A stretch of DNA of 37,334 nt from Mesobacillus boroniphilus JCM 21738 (GTDB taxonomy: Bacteria > Bacillota > Bacilli > Bacillales > Cytobacillaceae): positions 1 through 37,334 of the forward strand of contig NZ_BAUW01000038.1 in assembly GCF_000517385.1 (NCBI RefSeq), in the 5' to 3' direction. Below, piece by piece: positions 11,032-19,878 of this stretch. The notes under the pieces were generated by a model that was not told the DNA's origin, did no database searches, and saw only the letters and a program-made list of their open reading frames with translations. The position numbers and the translations under genes were made by a program. Numbering within the stretch: position 1 is the first letter of the stretch; each line of letters starts with the position of its first letter.

Positions 11032-12653
11032 ATGAATCACGATCAAAAAGAAAAAGGTCATCCGCGTATATTTGAGCCGGTTGCATTTATTTTGACGTCC
11101 GTAACAGCCGTGTTCGGTGCCATTATAGGAATGCAAATAATCACGACCCTTGGTGTGACACCGAACACCTCGATCATCGGTGCTCTAATTGCCATGCTAA
11201 TTGCCAGAATTCCGATTACGATTTTTAAAAAGTATAAATCGATACACCGGCAGAATCTGGTGCAAACCTCGATATCCTCAGCAACATTCGGCGCAGCAAA
11301 CAGCTTATTAATTCCAATTGGTATCCCTTTTCTTATGGGGACTCCGGAACTAATTGTTCCTATGCTGATCGGTGCTGCTTTAGCCATGTTTGTAGATGCA
11401 GCCGTCCTTTACAAATTATTTGATTCTAAGCTTTTTCCGGCTACCGGGACATGGGCGCCTGGAGCCGCAACGGCTGAAGCAATCCTTGCAGGGGACAAAG
11501 GTGGAAAGCGGGCAGGACTTCTCGGTATTGGTACAGGAATCGGTATTTTGGGTGCATTCCTTCATATTCCGATGTCGGCATTTGGGGTAGCATTCATTGG
11601 GAATATATGGGCCCTTTCCATGTTTGGTATTGGACTTTTATTCCGTCAATACTCCATTCCATTCTTTGGTGTAGATGTCAGTGCTCTTTACATCCCGCAT
11701 GGCATCATGATTGGTGCGGGAATTGTCGCTTTGGTACAGGTTTCCATGCTGATTTTTGATAAAGAAAAGCGTTCAGCAGCGCCTCATACCAAGGAAGTCG
11801 CAGCAACGCTTGAAGCTGCGGCAGATGCTGAATTCACACGTCCAATCAAAGAGGCAAAAAAAGCGTTATTACTAGGTTTCGTCGCTTATCTCGGCGTAGC
11901 GATTATTATTGCTCTGACAGGAGGGATTATGACCGATATGTCTCCTGGAATGCTGATTGGATTCTTATTCTTCGCTGCGTTCGCTGCGTTTGTCCATGAA
12001 TTAATCGTAGGGATCGCTGCGATGCATTCCGGTTGGTTTCCGGCATTCGCGGTTGCTTTTATTACCCTTCTGATTGGAATGATGATTGGTTTTCCTCCAC
12101 TAGCACTTGCTTTACTTGCTGGATTTAGCGCAGCAACCGGTCCGGCATTCGCGGATATGGGTTATGACTTCAAAGCAGGTCATATTTTGAGAGGAAACGG
12201 GAAAGACAGAGATTATGAGAAGGAAGGCAGAAAACAGCAGTATATTACTGCCATGATTGCTTTTGGTATTGCCCTTCTGACTGTTCTTGTGACTTATAAA
12301 GGATATTTCGCTCAAAACCTGGTACCGCCAATTGATGCAGTCTATGTTTCTACTATTAAGGCTGGAGCATCATCAGAAGTTGCTAGACAATTATTGCTAT
12401 GGGCCATCCCAGGAGCGATTCTCCAATTGATTGGCGGTCCAAGCCGTCAGCTAGGTGTATTGTTTGCAACAGGTCTCCTTATTTTAACTCCTTATGCCGC
12501 TTTGCCGTGTTAACAGGGATCTTGATCCGCTTGATCTGGAAGAAAGCAAAAGGGAAAGAAGCTGATACACCAATGAGTATTCTTGCAGCAGGATTTATTG
12601 CTGGTGATGCATTATTCAGTTTCTTCAATTCTGTATTTAAAATTGGGAAATGA
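11032..12653 (+). pseudogene. OPT/YSL-family transporter, one frameshift
   Basis: The first frame (493 aa) ends at 12513. Restoring one T (GCTTTGCC to GCTTTTGCC near 12497) continues as YAAFAVLTGILIRLIWKKAKG to 12653, for 540 aa with many hydrophobic helices. Features of the oligopeptide transporter family include NTSIIGALIAMLIARIP, the FPATGTWAPGAATAEAI loop and SRQLGVLFATGLLI. A strong GGGGGG site precedes ATG. OPT proteins are proton-driven importers of peptides, peptide conjugates or metal chelates. The gene overlaps or touches the next one, so it is the likely uptake system for the operon substrate (inference). The 5' region holds a CATCCTTAGGATG dyad (10962-10974) of unknown role. Confidence 0.85.
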
Positions 12654-12664
12654 GGCGAGTAAAT

Positions 12665-13726
12665 TTGGCAAAAATTAGACTAGACGAAAAAGCAGTAGAG
12701 TATGCAGTTTACGGTGGAGCAGTCCTCGGCGGAGGGGGCGGAGGCTGGATTGAAGATGGTCTCCAAATCGGCAAGCTGGCTTTTGAAATTGGCCAGCCTG
12801 AGCTTATTACAGTGGATGAACTGCAAGATGAGGATTTACTTGTAACCGTGTCGCTGGTTGGTGCACCTGCTGCGAAAGATAAGTATGTGAAGCCGATTCA
12901 TTATGCGAAAGCATTGGATATTCTTTCTCAAAAAATCGGAAGTCCAATTCAGGGCATCATTACAAACGAAAACGGTGCGGGTACTACAGTGAATGGCTGG
13001 TTTCAATCGGCCGTTACAGGCATTCCCGTAATCGATATTCCATGTAATGGGCGGGCACATCCAACAGGCTCGATGGGATCGATGAATTTATCCGAGCAGC
13101 CGGATTATGTATCCCATCAGGCAGCAGTCGGTGGAAAAGGTTCTAACTATATGGAATTAAGTATCTCAAGTTCACTTGACAAGGCATCAACTGTCATTCG
13201 TAAAGCATCGATCGAAGCAGGTGGTCTGTTAGCAGTTGCAAGAAATCCGGTTTCTGTGGCATACGCAAAGGCAAATGGTGCTGCTGGAGCCATTCAGCAG
13301 GCGATTGAGGTAGGGGAAGCACTGTTAAGCCATAAAGGAGAGGCAGCCATTCAAGCCGTCATAAGCAAGCTGGGCGGTAAAGTGGTTGCAGAAGGAGACG
13401 TTACAGATTTCATCATTGAAACGACTGGCGGCTTTGACGTAGGAACAGTGACAATTAATAACTCCTATGAAATGACCTTTTGGAATGAATATATGACCAT
13501 TGAAAAGAATGGCGATCGATTTGGAACATTCCCAGACTTGATTATGACGCTGGATGCAAAAACGGGAAAACCAATCGTATCCGCTGCGATTGAAAAAGGC
13601 CAGCAAATTGCTGTCATTTCGGTTCCAAAGGAGAATCTGATCCTGAGCAGTACGATGAGAAATGAAAAGTTAATGAAACCTGTTGAAGAGATTATCAAGA
13701 AATCTATCATTCCTTATATCTTTTAA
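12665..13726 (+). CDS. DUF917 (S-Me-THD-like) family protein
   Basis: About 353 aa. Landmarks: YGGAVLGGGGGGWIEDG near the N-terminus, VSLVGAPAAKDKYV, TNENGAGTTVNGW and IPCNGRAHPTGSMGSMNLS, all typical of DUF917. This family has been renamed after S-methyl-thiohydantoin desulfurase activity in a related member; it shares a hydantoinase-like origin. GAGGCGAG suits TTG 12665; the alternative ATG 12650 overlaps the end of the OPT gene and would add five residues. The glycine-rich N-terminal loop and the neighbouring hydantoin-racemase-like gene suggest action on a cyclic five-membered amide (inference). The exact reaction is unknown. Confidence 0.8.
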   Translation: MAKIRLDEKAVEYAVYGGAVLGGGGGGWIEDGLQIGKLAFEIGQPELITVDELQDEDLLVTVSLVGAPAAKDKYVKPIHYAKALDILSQKIGSPIQGIITNENGAGTTVNGWFQSAVTGIPVIDIPCNGRAHPTGSMGSMNLSEQPDYVSHQAAVGGKGSNYMELSISSSLDKASTVIRKASIEAGGLLAVARNPVSVAYAKANGAAGAIQQAIEVGEALLSHKGEAAIQAVISKLGGKVVAEGDVTDFIIETTGGFDVGTVTINNSYEMTFWNEYMTIEKNGDRFGTFPDLIMTLDAKTGKPIVSAAIEKGQQIAVISVPKENLILSSTMRNEKLMKPVEEIIKKSIIPYIF

Positions 13727-13749
13727 ACTTACTAGAGAGGAGCTTATTT

Positions 13750-14697
13750 ATGGTACTTAAGCAAACGTTAACAGTGTTGGAAACATTAGATAGTGCATAT
13801 GTAACAGGAGAAAATGTTAAAGAATTATTCAATCAGTTTCCGGATGTCGAGGTAACCGTTACGACGGTCACTGGTAATAAAGGGAGCACGGATTTTATAA
13901 AGATTGTGATTCCAGGTACAAATGGTAAAACAAAGGGTGGCAGCATACCTACTTTTGGAATTATCGGGCGGCTTGGCGGCATCGGTGCCCGCCCAAGCCG
14001 TATCGGTCTGGTATCCGATGCTGACGGTGCTGTTGCAGCCGTTGCATCAGCGTTAAAGCTGGCTGAAATGCAAACGAAAGGGGATAGCCTGAAGGGCGAC
14101 GTGATCGTTACAACACATATTTGCCCTGATGCTCCTACTCTTCCACATGAACCCGTAGACTTCATGGATTCTCCAGTAGATATCTTGACGATGAATAAAT
14201 ACGAAGTAACGGCTGAAATGGATGCCATTATTTCAATTGATACAACCAAGGGGAACCGGGTAATCAACCATAAGGGGATTGCCATATCTCCTACCGTAAA
14301 AGAAGGATACATCCTTCGTGTCAGCGATGATCTACTCCGTATCATGGAAATGACAACAGGACAATTTGCTGTTACATTCCCAATTACTATGCAGGATATT
14401 ACCCCTTATGGGAACAATCTCTACCATATTAACTCGATTCTCCAGCCTGCGGTAGCGACAGATGCTCCTGTAGTAGGAGTAGCGATAACGGCTCAATCTA
14501 TCGTTCCTGGATGTGGAACAGGTGCCAGCCATGAGACGGATGTTGCGGATGCTGTCCGTTTCGCCGTTGAAGTTGCTAAAGAAACAACTAATGGCACATG
14601 CGTGCTTCATAGCAGCGATGAATTTAATAGGATCACAGAGCTCTATGGTTCTATGAAAATGCTGCAGACGATGGGCAAAAAGGCTTCTCATCAGTGA
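13750..14697 (+). CDS. DUF1177 family protein
   Basis: 315 aa, starting at ATG with GAGAGGAG upstream. Recognisable segments are FGIIGRLGGIGARPSRIGLVSD, THICPDAPTLPHEPVDFMDS and IVPGCGTGASHETDVADA, which I associate with DUF1177. The family has no established activity. THICPDAP and PGCGTGASHETD contain His, Asp and Cys residues that could form a metal site (inference). It lies 24 bases after the DUF917 gene and 60 before AroM, in the same operon; DUF917, DUF1177 and AroM commonly neighbour one another. Confidence 0.75.
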   Translation: MVLKQTLTVLETLDSAYVTGENVKELFNQFPDVEVTVTTVTGNKGSTDFIKIVIPGTNGKTKGGSIPTFGIIGRLGGIGARPSRIGLVSDADGAVAAVASALKLAEMQTKGDSLKGDVIVTTHICPDAPTLPHEPVDFMDSPVDILTMNKYEVTAEMDAIISIDTTKGNRVINHKGIAISPTVKEGYILRVSDDLLRIMEMTTGQFAVTFPITMQDITPYGNNLYHINSILQPAVATDAPVVGVAITAQSIVPGCGTGASHETDVADAVRFAVEVAKETTNGTCVLHSSDEFNRITELYGSMKMLQTMGKKASHQ

Positions 14698-14756
14698 GGT
14701 GATGGTGGGAGGTAACCCTCCCTCTTTCTGTATTTGAAAAACAGGGGCGTGAAAAC

Positions 14757-15428
14757 ATGGAAAAACTAGGGATGATTACAATCGGCCAGGCGCCGCGCAG
14801 TGATATAGCTCCAATTTTAGAGAAATATCTCGACGGCCGTGCCGAGCTGGTCCAAGTTGGTGCACTGGACGGACTAACAAAGGAATATATCGAGCAGAAC
14901 TTATATCCAGAAATTAATGAATATGTACTCACTTCAAGGCTGGTGACTGATGAATCCGTTATCATGTCCCGTGAGAAAATTAAACCTCTTTTGCAGCTGA
15001 AAATTGATTTTCTTGAGGAAAGGGGCATAACTAAGATTCTTTTACTTTGTACAGGAGTTTTTCCGGGTCTCACAACAAAGAGCTCCTATCTGATTGAACC
15101 AGATCATATCATTCCTCCAACTGTAAAGGCACTGGTCGGGAATCGTCGATTTGGGGTGATCGTACCTCTCGAAGAGCAAAAGGACCTTCTGCAGCCGAAG
15201 TATTCCCCTTTCGGCTTAGATCCTGCTTTTGGGGTTGCCTCACCTTATAAAAATGATATGGAAAGCTTTGAACAAGCTGCAAATGAGCTAAAAGACGAGG
15301 TTGACATTATCTTGCTGGATTGCATGGGTTACACAGAGCAGGCAAGGGACATGGTAGCCAAATCAACTGGTCTGCCGGTCATCCTGTCTAATGCCATGAT
15401 GGCAAAATTAGTATCAGAAATGGTTTAA
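14757..15428 (+). CDS. AroM family protein
   Basis: 223 aa. It begins MEKLGMITIGQAPRSDIAP, the hallmark of AroM, and has LLLCTGVFPGL and ILLDCMGYTEQ, each with a cysteine in a position comparable to the two catalytic cysteines of Asp/Glu racemases, to which AroM is distantly related. E. coli aroM itself has no assigned reaction, although it lies near aromatic-synthesis genes. Here it belongs to a catabolic operon. GGGGCG lies upstream of ATG. Racemase or isomerase-like chemistry is possible but unproven. Confidence 0.8.
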   Translation: MEKLGMITIGQAPRSDIAPILEKYLDGRAELVQVGALDGLTKEYIEQNLYPEINEYVLTSRLVTDESVIMSREKIKPLLQLKIDFLEERGITKILLLCTGVFPGLTTKSSYLIEPDHIIPPTVKALVGNRRFGVIVPLEEQKDLLQPKYSPFGLDPAFGVASPYKNDMESFEQAANELKDEVDIILLDCMGYTEQARDMVAKSTGLPVILSNAMMAKLVSEMV

Positions 15429-15442
15429 AAAGGGTGGTAAAG

Positions 15443-16387
15443 ATGCTCGAGCAAATGATTCAAATTAGTCAGAATGTACTAGAAAAATGCCTTGGATTGG
15501 AGGGAAAGGAAGCTTTTGTAGTGGTAACAGATGATGTGAAGAAGGAACTTGCCGAATCTCTGTATGAAGCAGGAAAACGGCTGGGCGCAGAAGCGATGCT
15601 TATGGTAATGTCGGAGAGAGAACGATCGGGCCAGGAACCGCCAGCTCCCGTTGCCTCTGCCATGATGCAGGCGGATGTTGTCGTTTGTATAACCGAACAC
15701 TCATTGACTCATACACAGGCGCGTAAGAAGGCTGCCGCTGCAGGGGCAAGAATAGCCACAATGCCAGGGATTACAGAAGATATGTTTCTAGAAGGTGCCA
15801 TTTCAGCCGATTATTCAAAAGTTAAAGATTTAACAGAAAGCGTTACAGAACTCCTGACTGCCGGCAAGACAGTTCGAATTGAAAAAGACGGTTATGTTCT
15901 GTCTTTTTCCATTGCAGGCCGTAATGCAATACCGAGCACAGGATTGTATTTAATTCCTGGTGAATCCGGAAATCTTCCTTCTGGGGAAGCGTATATTGCC
16001 CCTGTTGAAGGAACAGCATCTGGCCGCATTCTGATTGACGGCTCTGTTGCGGGAATAGGGCGTTTAGATTCCCCTTTACTGTTAACCATTGAGAATGGGC
16101 GGATTGTTGAAGCTAAAGGAGAGGCAGGAGCCAAACTCCTTGAGATATTAGGGGATGGCGATGGCAGGCTTCTTGGAGAATTCGGAATTGGCACGAATGA
16201 TAAAGCCAGAATTACCGGCGTTGTCCTGGAAGATGAGAAAGTCTATGGCACTATTCATGTGGCTTTTGGCAGCAATAACACGTTTGGCGGGACGTTATCA
16301 GCAGGTGTGCACATTGATGGAGTCGTTAAAAAGCCAAATATCTATATTGATGATCAAATGATCATGGAAAACGGTGAATTAAAATAG
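15443..16387 (+). CDS. M29-like (AmpS/leucyl) aminopeptidase family protein
   Basis: About 314 aa. The sequence AGGGTGG five bases before ATG 15443 favours that start over GTG 15434. Segments typical of thermophilic (M29) aminopeptidase relatives are AGRNAIPSTG, LPSGEAYIAPVEGTASGR, GEFGIGTNDKARITG, THVAFGSNNTFGG-type sequence near the end (IHVAFGSNNTFGG) and a terminal HIDG. The glutamates and His/Asp fit the metal ligands of M29 enzymes. It would release an N-terminal residue or hydrolyse an amide from the ring-opened product (inference). It starts 14 bases after the AroM stop. Confidence 0.75.
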   Translation: MLEQMIQISQNVLEKCLGLEGKEAFVVVTDDVKKELAESLYEAGKRLGAEAMLMVMSERERSGQEPPAPVASAMMQADVVVCITEHSLTHTQARKKAAAAGARIATMPGITEDMFLEGAISADYSKVKDLTESVTELLTAGKTVRIEKDGYVLSFSIAGRNAIPSTGLYLIPGESGNLPSGEAYIAPVEGTASGRILIDGSVAGIGRLDSPLLLTIENGRIVEAKGEAGAKLLEILGDGDGRLLGEFGIGTNDKARITGVVLEDEKVYGTIHVAFGSNNTFGGTLSAGVHIDGVVKKPNIYIDDQMIMENGELK

Positions 16388-16416
16388 ATTTCGTGCATAC
16401 CAAGGGGGATGTTCTT

Positions 16417-17280
16417 TTGAGTAAGACACTTTATAGTGCAACACGATTGGAACTGGAAGGGGTTACTCTGCCGGAAAATATTTTGAACCAGACGATTGAG
16501 CTCCTTACCGCCCATGAGTCGGTTCGGGGATTTCTGCCAAAACCGCTTCCTAACGGAATGCTGGAAGCCATCACGACAGCTGCAAGAAGTGCTCCTACAT
16601 CGTCCAACTTGCAAGCTTATAGCATCATCATCATTCAAGATGAACAACGCAAAGGTAAATTAGCAGCGTTATCAGGCAGCCAACATTTCATTAGGGAAGC
16701 ACCCGTATTTCTTGTTTTTTGTGCAGACATCTATAGGTTAAAGCATGTAACGGCATCACAGGGATATAAGTTTGCTGCGAATACGCTCGAAATGTTTCTT
16801 CTCTCTGCTGTCGATGCAGCGCTAGCCCTGCAAAATTCCATAGTCGCCGCTGAATCGCTCGGCCTCGGCAGTGTTCCTGTTGGGTCGATCAGAAACGATC
16901 CTGAAGCAGTGGCTGATGAGCTTGGGCTTCCTGAGGGAGTTTTTGCGGTTTCAGGATTAGCAATTGGCTTTGAACGGGAGGGAGTTAGAAGAGGGGTAAA
17001 ACCACGGCTTCCCGAACAAGTAACCGTCCATCATGAGACTTACTCAACTACAAATCTTGAAGAAAACTTGGCAGAGTATGACCAGATCATGATTTCACGA
17101 AGAACGTATGATGGGCGGAGGGTTTCTCTCGCAGGAGAGCCTGAAAAACACGGGGTTGAATATGGATGGCGAGAGCATACTGCACGGAGATGCACTCGCC
17201 CTGAAACGATAGCTGCTTCTGCAAGTTTAAGAGAAAATCTAAGGAAAGTCCTGGAAGAGCGGGGTTTTTCATTTCAGTAG
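16417..17280 (+). CDS. NfsA/Frp-like nitroreductase-family oxidoreductase
   Basis: About 287 aa. TTG 16417 has AAGGGGG about nine bases upstream; GTG 16393 lacks a site. HESVRGFLPKPLP, TTAARSAPTSSNLQAYSIIII and VAAESLGLGSVPVGSIRND are typical of FMN-binding, NADPH-dependent nitroreductases (NfsA/Frp group). The C-terminus (DQIMISRRTYDGRR) also fits. These enzymes are homodimeric flavoproteins that reduce nitro groups, quinones or unsaturated bonds. The presence of two such genes in one operon suggests a redox step on the substrate, for example of a dehydro-amino acid or N-oxide (inference). Confidence 0.85.
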   Translation: MSKTLYSATRLELEGVTLPENILNQTIELLTAHESVRGFLPKPLPNGMLEAITTAARSAPTSSNLQAYSIIIIQDEQRKGKLAALSGSQHFIREAPVFLVFCADIYRLKHVTASQGYKFAANTLEMFLLSAVDAALALQNSIVAAESLGLGSVPVGSIRNDPEAVADELGLPEGVFAVSGLAIGFEREGVRRGVKPRLPEQVTVHHETYSTTNLEENLAEYDQIMISRRTYDGRRVSLAGEPEKHGVEYGWREHTARRCTRPETIAASASLRENLRKVLEERGFSFQ

Positions 17281-17299
17281 TACGGGGTGAATGAGAAAA

Positions 17300-17830
17300 A
17301 TGGAAGTTTTAGATGCGGTTAAATCAAGGCGCAGTGCCCGGTCATTCGATCAGCGTGCACTTCCGTCAGAAATTATCGAGGGAATCGAACATGCTATCCT
17401 AAGTAGTCCTTCAGGGAGCAATGCACAGGAATCCCATTTTGTTATTGTGCAAGAACAAGACCAAATCAAGCGGCTTAAACGGTTTGCACCCGGGTTATCA
17501 GGAGAGCCGGCTGCAATCGTCGTGTTATGCTCCAACGGGACAGAGGCGCTCATCCGGGGCGGGGCTGATACAGCTGAGGTTCTTCGGTTTGTGAATCTTG
17601 GCATTGCAGCAGCATATATCCTATTGGCCACACATTCACTTGGAGTCGCTAATTGTCCTGTAAGATCATTTCATCCGAAGGCTGTCAAACAGGTACTTGG
17701 ACTGCCGGAAGAAGTTGAACCGGAACTTTTGATCAGCCTGGGGTATACGGACCAGCCTCCGCGGCCTAAAACGAGCAAACCTGCACAGGAGGTAATCTCA
17801 TATGACCAATATGGAAGCTACAAAGACTAA
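17300..17830 (+). CDS. Small nitroreductase-family protein
   Basis: About 176 aa from ATG 17300, with GGGGTGA ten bases upstream; ATG 17291 would leave only one base. VLDAVKSRRSARSFDQRALP is the FMN-phosphate-binding start of the nitroreductase fold. SSPSGSNAQESHFVIV and the C-terminal EVEPELLISLGYTDQPPRPKTSKP complete the core. It is shorter than the upstream enzyme and of a different subgroup. The two could be separate enzymes or partners. It follows the first nitroreductase by 20 bases and overlaps the next gene by 29. Confidence 0.85.
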   Translation: MEVLDAVKSRRSARSFDQRALPSEIIEGIEHAILSSPSGSNAQESHFVIVQEQDQIKRLKRFAPGLSGEPAAIVVLCSNGTEALIRGGADTAEVLRFVNLGIAAAYILLATHSLGVANCPVRSFHPKAVKQVLGLPEEVEPELLISLGYTDQPPRPKTSKPAQEVISYDQYGSYKD

Positions 17831-18104
17831 AGAAGAAGTGATTGAACATCTACTTGACTATGTCGCCTATACCTTGACTAGCGCCAAAGGTCTCTATAGG
17901 GAGCCTCAGAGCTACGGTGCAATGAGAATGGTAGATGCAATGGAAAGGGCGCTCCGCCTGCTGAAAGAAGTGGGAATAGAAGATGAAGTCCTTGAAGACG
18001 CACTTTCTGCAGTCAGGAAAGACAGATGGCGTGCCATGACGGATAAAGAGGGATTTGGAAAGGCAATTGATGATTCCATACTGAATTTGGTAAACATCAA
18101 ATAG
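17802..18104 (+). CDS. Small helical protein, DUF6092-like
   Basis: 100 aa, preceded by CAGGAGG nine bases before ATG, so the 29-base overlap with the nitroreductase gene is real and the two are probably translationally coupled. The protein is helical and charged (EEVIEHLLDYVAYTLTSAKG, then SYGAMRMVDAMERALRLLKE). It resembles DUF6092 proteins, which occur at the end of similar operons. No activity is known. It is the last gene of the run; no terminator follows until 18506. Confidence 0.65.
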   Translation: MTNMEATKTKEEVIEHLLDYVAYTLTSAKGLYREPQSYGAMRMVDAMERALRLLKEVGIEDEVLEDALSAVRKDRWRAMTDKEGFGKAIDDSILNLVNIK

Positions 18105-18505
18105 GCGTAAAAAGTTAGCATAATAAAATTATGAATAGACTCTAACCCACAGTCTAAATATAAGTGAATGTCCGCTTAACTTGGAAAAGGCTGGTTTTCG
18201 CTCAAGAACTGCGCATTTTCGCTCAGATGAATATCGTTTATGATCAGGGTAGGTCTGTTTCCGCTCATAAATGAGTAGTTGAATAAGCATGGGTTATTTT
18301 TGACCACATTCTGACCACCAAACATATATAAGAGTAAATTATCAAGTTTTTATTAAACAGAAAAAAGCCCGATAAATCAGGCATTCAGTAAATCATTTTA
18401 TTCCCAGTTTCTTCATATTTAATATATAAATAAAAGAACGTAAAAAATACGGTCCAAAAGTGGTCGTTGTACACCTAAGTTCTAAAAGCATTAAATCGTA
18501 ACGCT
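18105..18505. repeat. Intergenic region with repeated TTTTCGCTCA motif
   Basis: No gene is seen. TTTTCGCTCA occurs at 18195-18204 and 18216-18225, TTTCCGCTCA at 18258-18267 and a weaker TGTCCGCTTA at 18169-18178. The first three copies are spaced by 21 and 42 bases. Further on, GTGGTC-type fragments (on the minus strand near 18305-18325 and at 18460) resemble sequence often found beside integrase ends, but no integrase is present. This is the transition from the catabolic island to the mobile element. Confidence 0.5.
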
Positions 18506-18541
18506 AAAAAGGCTCTAACCGAGATGGTTAGAGCCTTTTTA
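18506..18541 (+). terminator. Bidirectional terminator
   Basis: AAAAAGGCTCTAACC and GGTTAGAGCCTTTTT form a perfect 15-bp palindrome with loop GAGAT. It has A and T runs on both sides, so it can act in either direction. It separates the catabolic operon from the resolvase region. Confidence 0.9.
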
Positions 18542-18578
18542 TTTATAGTAGCTAGGAAGATAAAACTATATAATCAAT

Positions 18579-18733
18579 CGTTTCATAAACGATTATTTAT
18601 GAAACGGTAAGATTGCGTAATGCCATTCCGTCGGTATGTCGCTAGTGAATCGTATCAAAAAACAGTATCGTTTCATAGTTGCTAAATAGTACCGTTTATG
18701 ATACGTTAGCTATAACGGAATGAAACGGAGTGA
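18579..18733. promoter_or_regulatory. res-like cluster of inverted repeats
   Basis: CGTTTCATAAA (18579-18589) and TTTATGAAACG (18596-18606) form an 11-bp inverted repeat. Related half-sites follow: CGTATCA (18651-18657), CGTTTCATAG (about 18669-18678), TTTATGATACG (about 18695-18705), ATGAAACG (about 18720-18727) and TGATACG (18731-18737). Several arms of the same type in the 160 bases before a resolvase gene fit the three-subsite res organisation of Tn3-type resolvases, which also lets the protein repress its own promoter. Confidence 0.6.
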
Positions 18734-18739
18734 TACGGT

Positions 18740-19302
18740 ATGAAAATAGGATATGCCCGCGTAAGTACGCAAGATCAAAATCTCGACATGCAAATCGATG
18801 CGTTGAAGGCGGCTGGTTGTGAACGGATATACACGGAGAAAAAAAGCGGTAAACGGGACGACCGGCCGGAGTTACAACAATGCCTGAATGCACTCAGAAC
18901 TGGAGACACTCTAGTCGTTTATAAGCTCGATAGGTTAGGGCGATCAACTTTTAAGCTGCTGGAATTGACCGCAGGATTCGATCGCGAAGGCATTGATTTC
19001 GTTTCGATTGTGGACGGTATTGACACGACTACGCCAGTCGGACGTTTCTTTTTTCGTACGATGGCCAGCATCGCAGAACTAGAACGTGATATTATCGTCG
19101 AGAGAACGCAGGCCGGACTAAAGGCGGCACGAGCAAGAGGTCGGTAGGTGGACGCCCTAGCACACCGAAGAAGGACGTTGAACGTGCGCTGAAGCTGTAC
19201 GATAGCAACGAGTACAGCGTGCCGGAAATCGTCGAAATGACAGGCGTCAGCAAGCCAACGATATACAGGGCGATAAAGAAACGGGAAGGGTCGGCGCGAT
19301 GA
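18740..19302 (+). pseudogene. Serine resolvase/invertase, one frameshift
   Basis: The frame from ATG 18740 stops at 19147. Restoring one G (GGTCGGTAGG to GGTCGGGTAGG) continues RGRVGGRPSTPKKDVERAL to TGA 19300-19302, for 187 aa, the normal length of this family. The catalytic domain has YARVSTQDQ with the nucleophile Ser, VYKLDRLGRS, and VGRFFFRTMASIAELERDII. The C-terminal Hin-type helix-turn-helix (YSVPEIVEMTGVSKPTIYRAIKK) lies beyond the break. GGAGTGAT precedes ATG. It resolves multimers or cointegrates of its element at the upstream repeats. The gene is probably intact in the cell. Confidence 0.88.
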
Positions 19303-19371
19303 TGCCGGCTCTTTTTTATGCCGGGGGGCTATCCGGCGAAAACCTGCGTACCTGCTGGCGAATCATTGCGA

Positions 19372-19502
19372 ATGCAAATTTTATTTTCCCGGGGTAAAAC
19401 GGAAGCCCAGGCGAAGAAATTTACCGCACCAAAAATTTAGAATCCGAGGGTTCAACGCTACTTTATTCGGAAAGACTGGCCGTAGAGGTGATCCGTCAAT
19501 GA
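19372..19502 (+). pseudogene. Possible small element protein, frameshifted
   Basis: ATG 19372 reads MQILFSRGKTEAQAKKFTAP. Restoring one A in the run at about 19432 gives KNLESEGSTLLYSERLAVEV and a stop at 19500-19502, for 43 aa. The stop overlaps the next start as ATGA, a common sign of translational coupling in this element. No good Shine-Dalgarno site and no recognised family, so the start is uncertain. Confidence 0.35.
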
Positions 19503-19642
19503 AAGAATACAAGATTGAAAAAGCTACTATATTCGTTGAATCAGCGCTTTTGGATATGTCGGAAGAGGATGCGAAAAAGTGGGTGGAAGAGGAAATGGCG
19601 AAAGGCAATCCGCTATTAAAAAAGATCGACCCGAGTTGTTAA
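19499..19642 (+). CDS. Small element protein, paralogue of 19879 gene
   Basis: 47 aa as read, with AGAGGTGAT before ATG. It contains SEEDAKKWVEEEMAKGNPLL, clearly related to SDEERGEYLRTELAKGNPIL in the gene at 19879. Adding one C (GACCCGAG to GACCCCGAG near 19631) would extend it as DPELLTNVIESAWHG, matching the paralogue C-terminus (KAVIDCW). The as-read stop is therefore probably false, and the true end lies near 19690, overlapping the next gene. The function is unknown; such short acidic proteins occur in Bacillus phages. Confidence 0.6.
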   Translation: MKEYKIEKATIFVESALLDMSEEDAKKWVEEEMAKGNPLLKKIDPSC

Positions 19643-19680
19643 CGAATGTTATAGAGAGCGCATGGCACGGGAGAGAGCTC

Positions 19681-19863
19681 ATGAGAATAGTAACAATTAA
19701 TAATACACCATTTGAAGTAACTGAGGACGAAAATAAAATATTCTATAAGGATGTATCCGAATCCAAAAATAAGTCACATTTCTCGTTTATTAAAAATGAA
19801 GAAGACAATAAAGAAGCTGGATTGGGGCTCAAAATATTTTTTAGCGAATTATTCCGAGATTAA
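19681..19863 (+). CDS. Small hypothetical protein
   Basis: 60 aa from ATG 19681 (MRIVTINNTPFEVTEDENKI) with GGGAGAG upstream. The longer in-frame start at 19579 belongs to the preceding gene in another frame. It is acidic, rich in Asn, Glu and Lys, and has no recognised domain or membrane segment. It lies between the two related small genes and 15 bases before the second. Confidence 0.5.
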   Translation: MRIVTINNTPFEVTEDENKIFYKDVSESKNKSHFSFIKNEEDNKEAGLGLKIFFSELFRD

Positions 19864-19878
19864 ATTTGAGGTGATTGT

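Noticed and set aside
13833..14345. 170-codon minus-strand frame opposite the DUF1177 gene
   Set aside because: It is the mirror of a well-supported plus-strand gene; Ser/Arg/Pro-rich and without a start site.
18579..18606. CRISPR-like repeats before the resolvase
   Set aside because: Repeats are inverted half-sites of unequal spacing with no spacers or cas genes.
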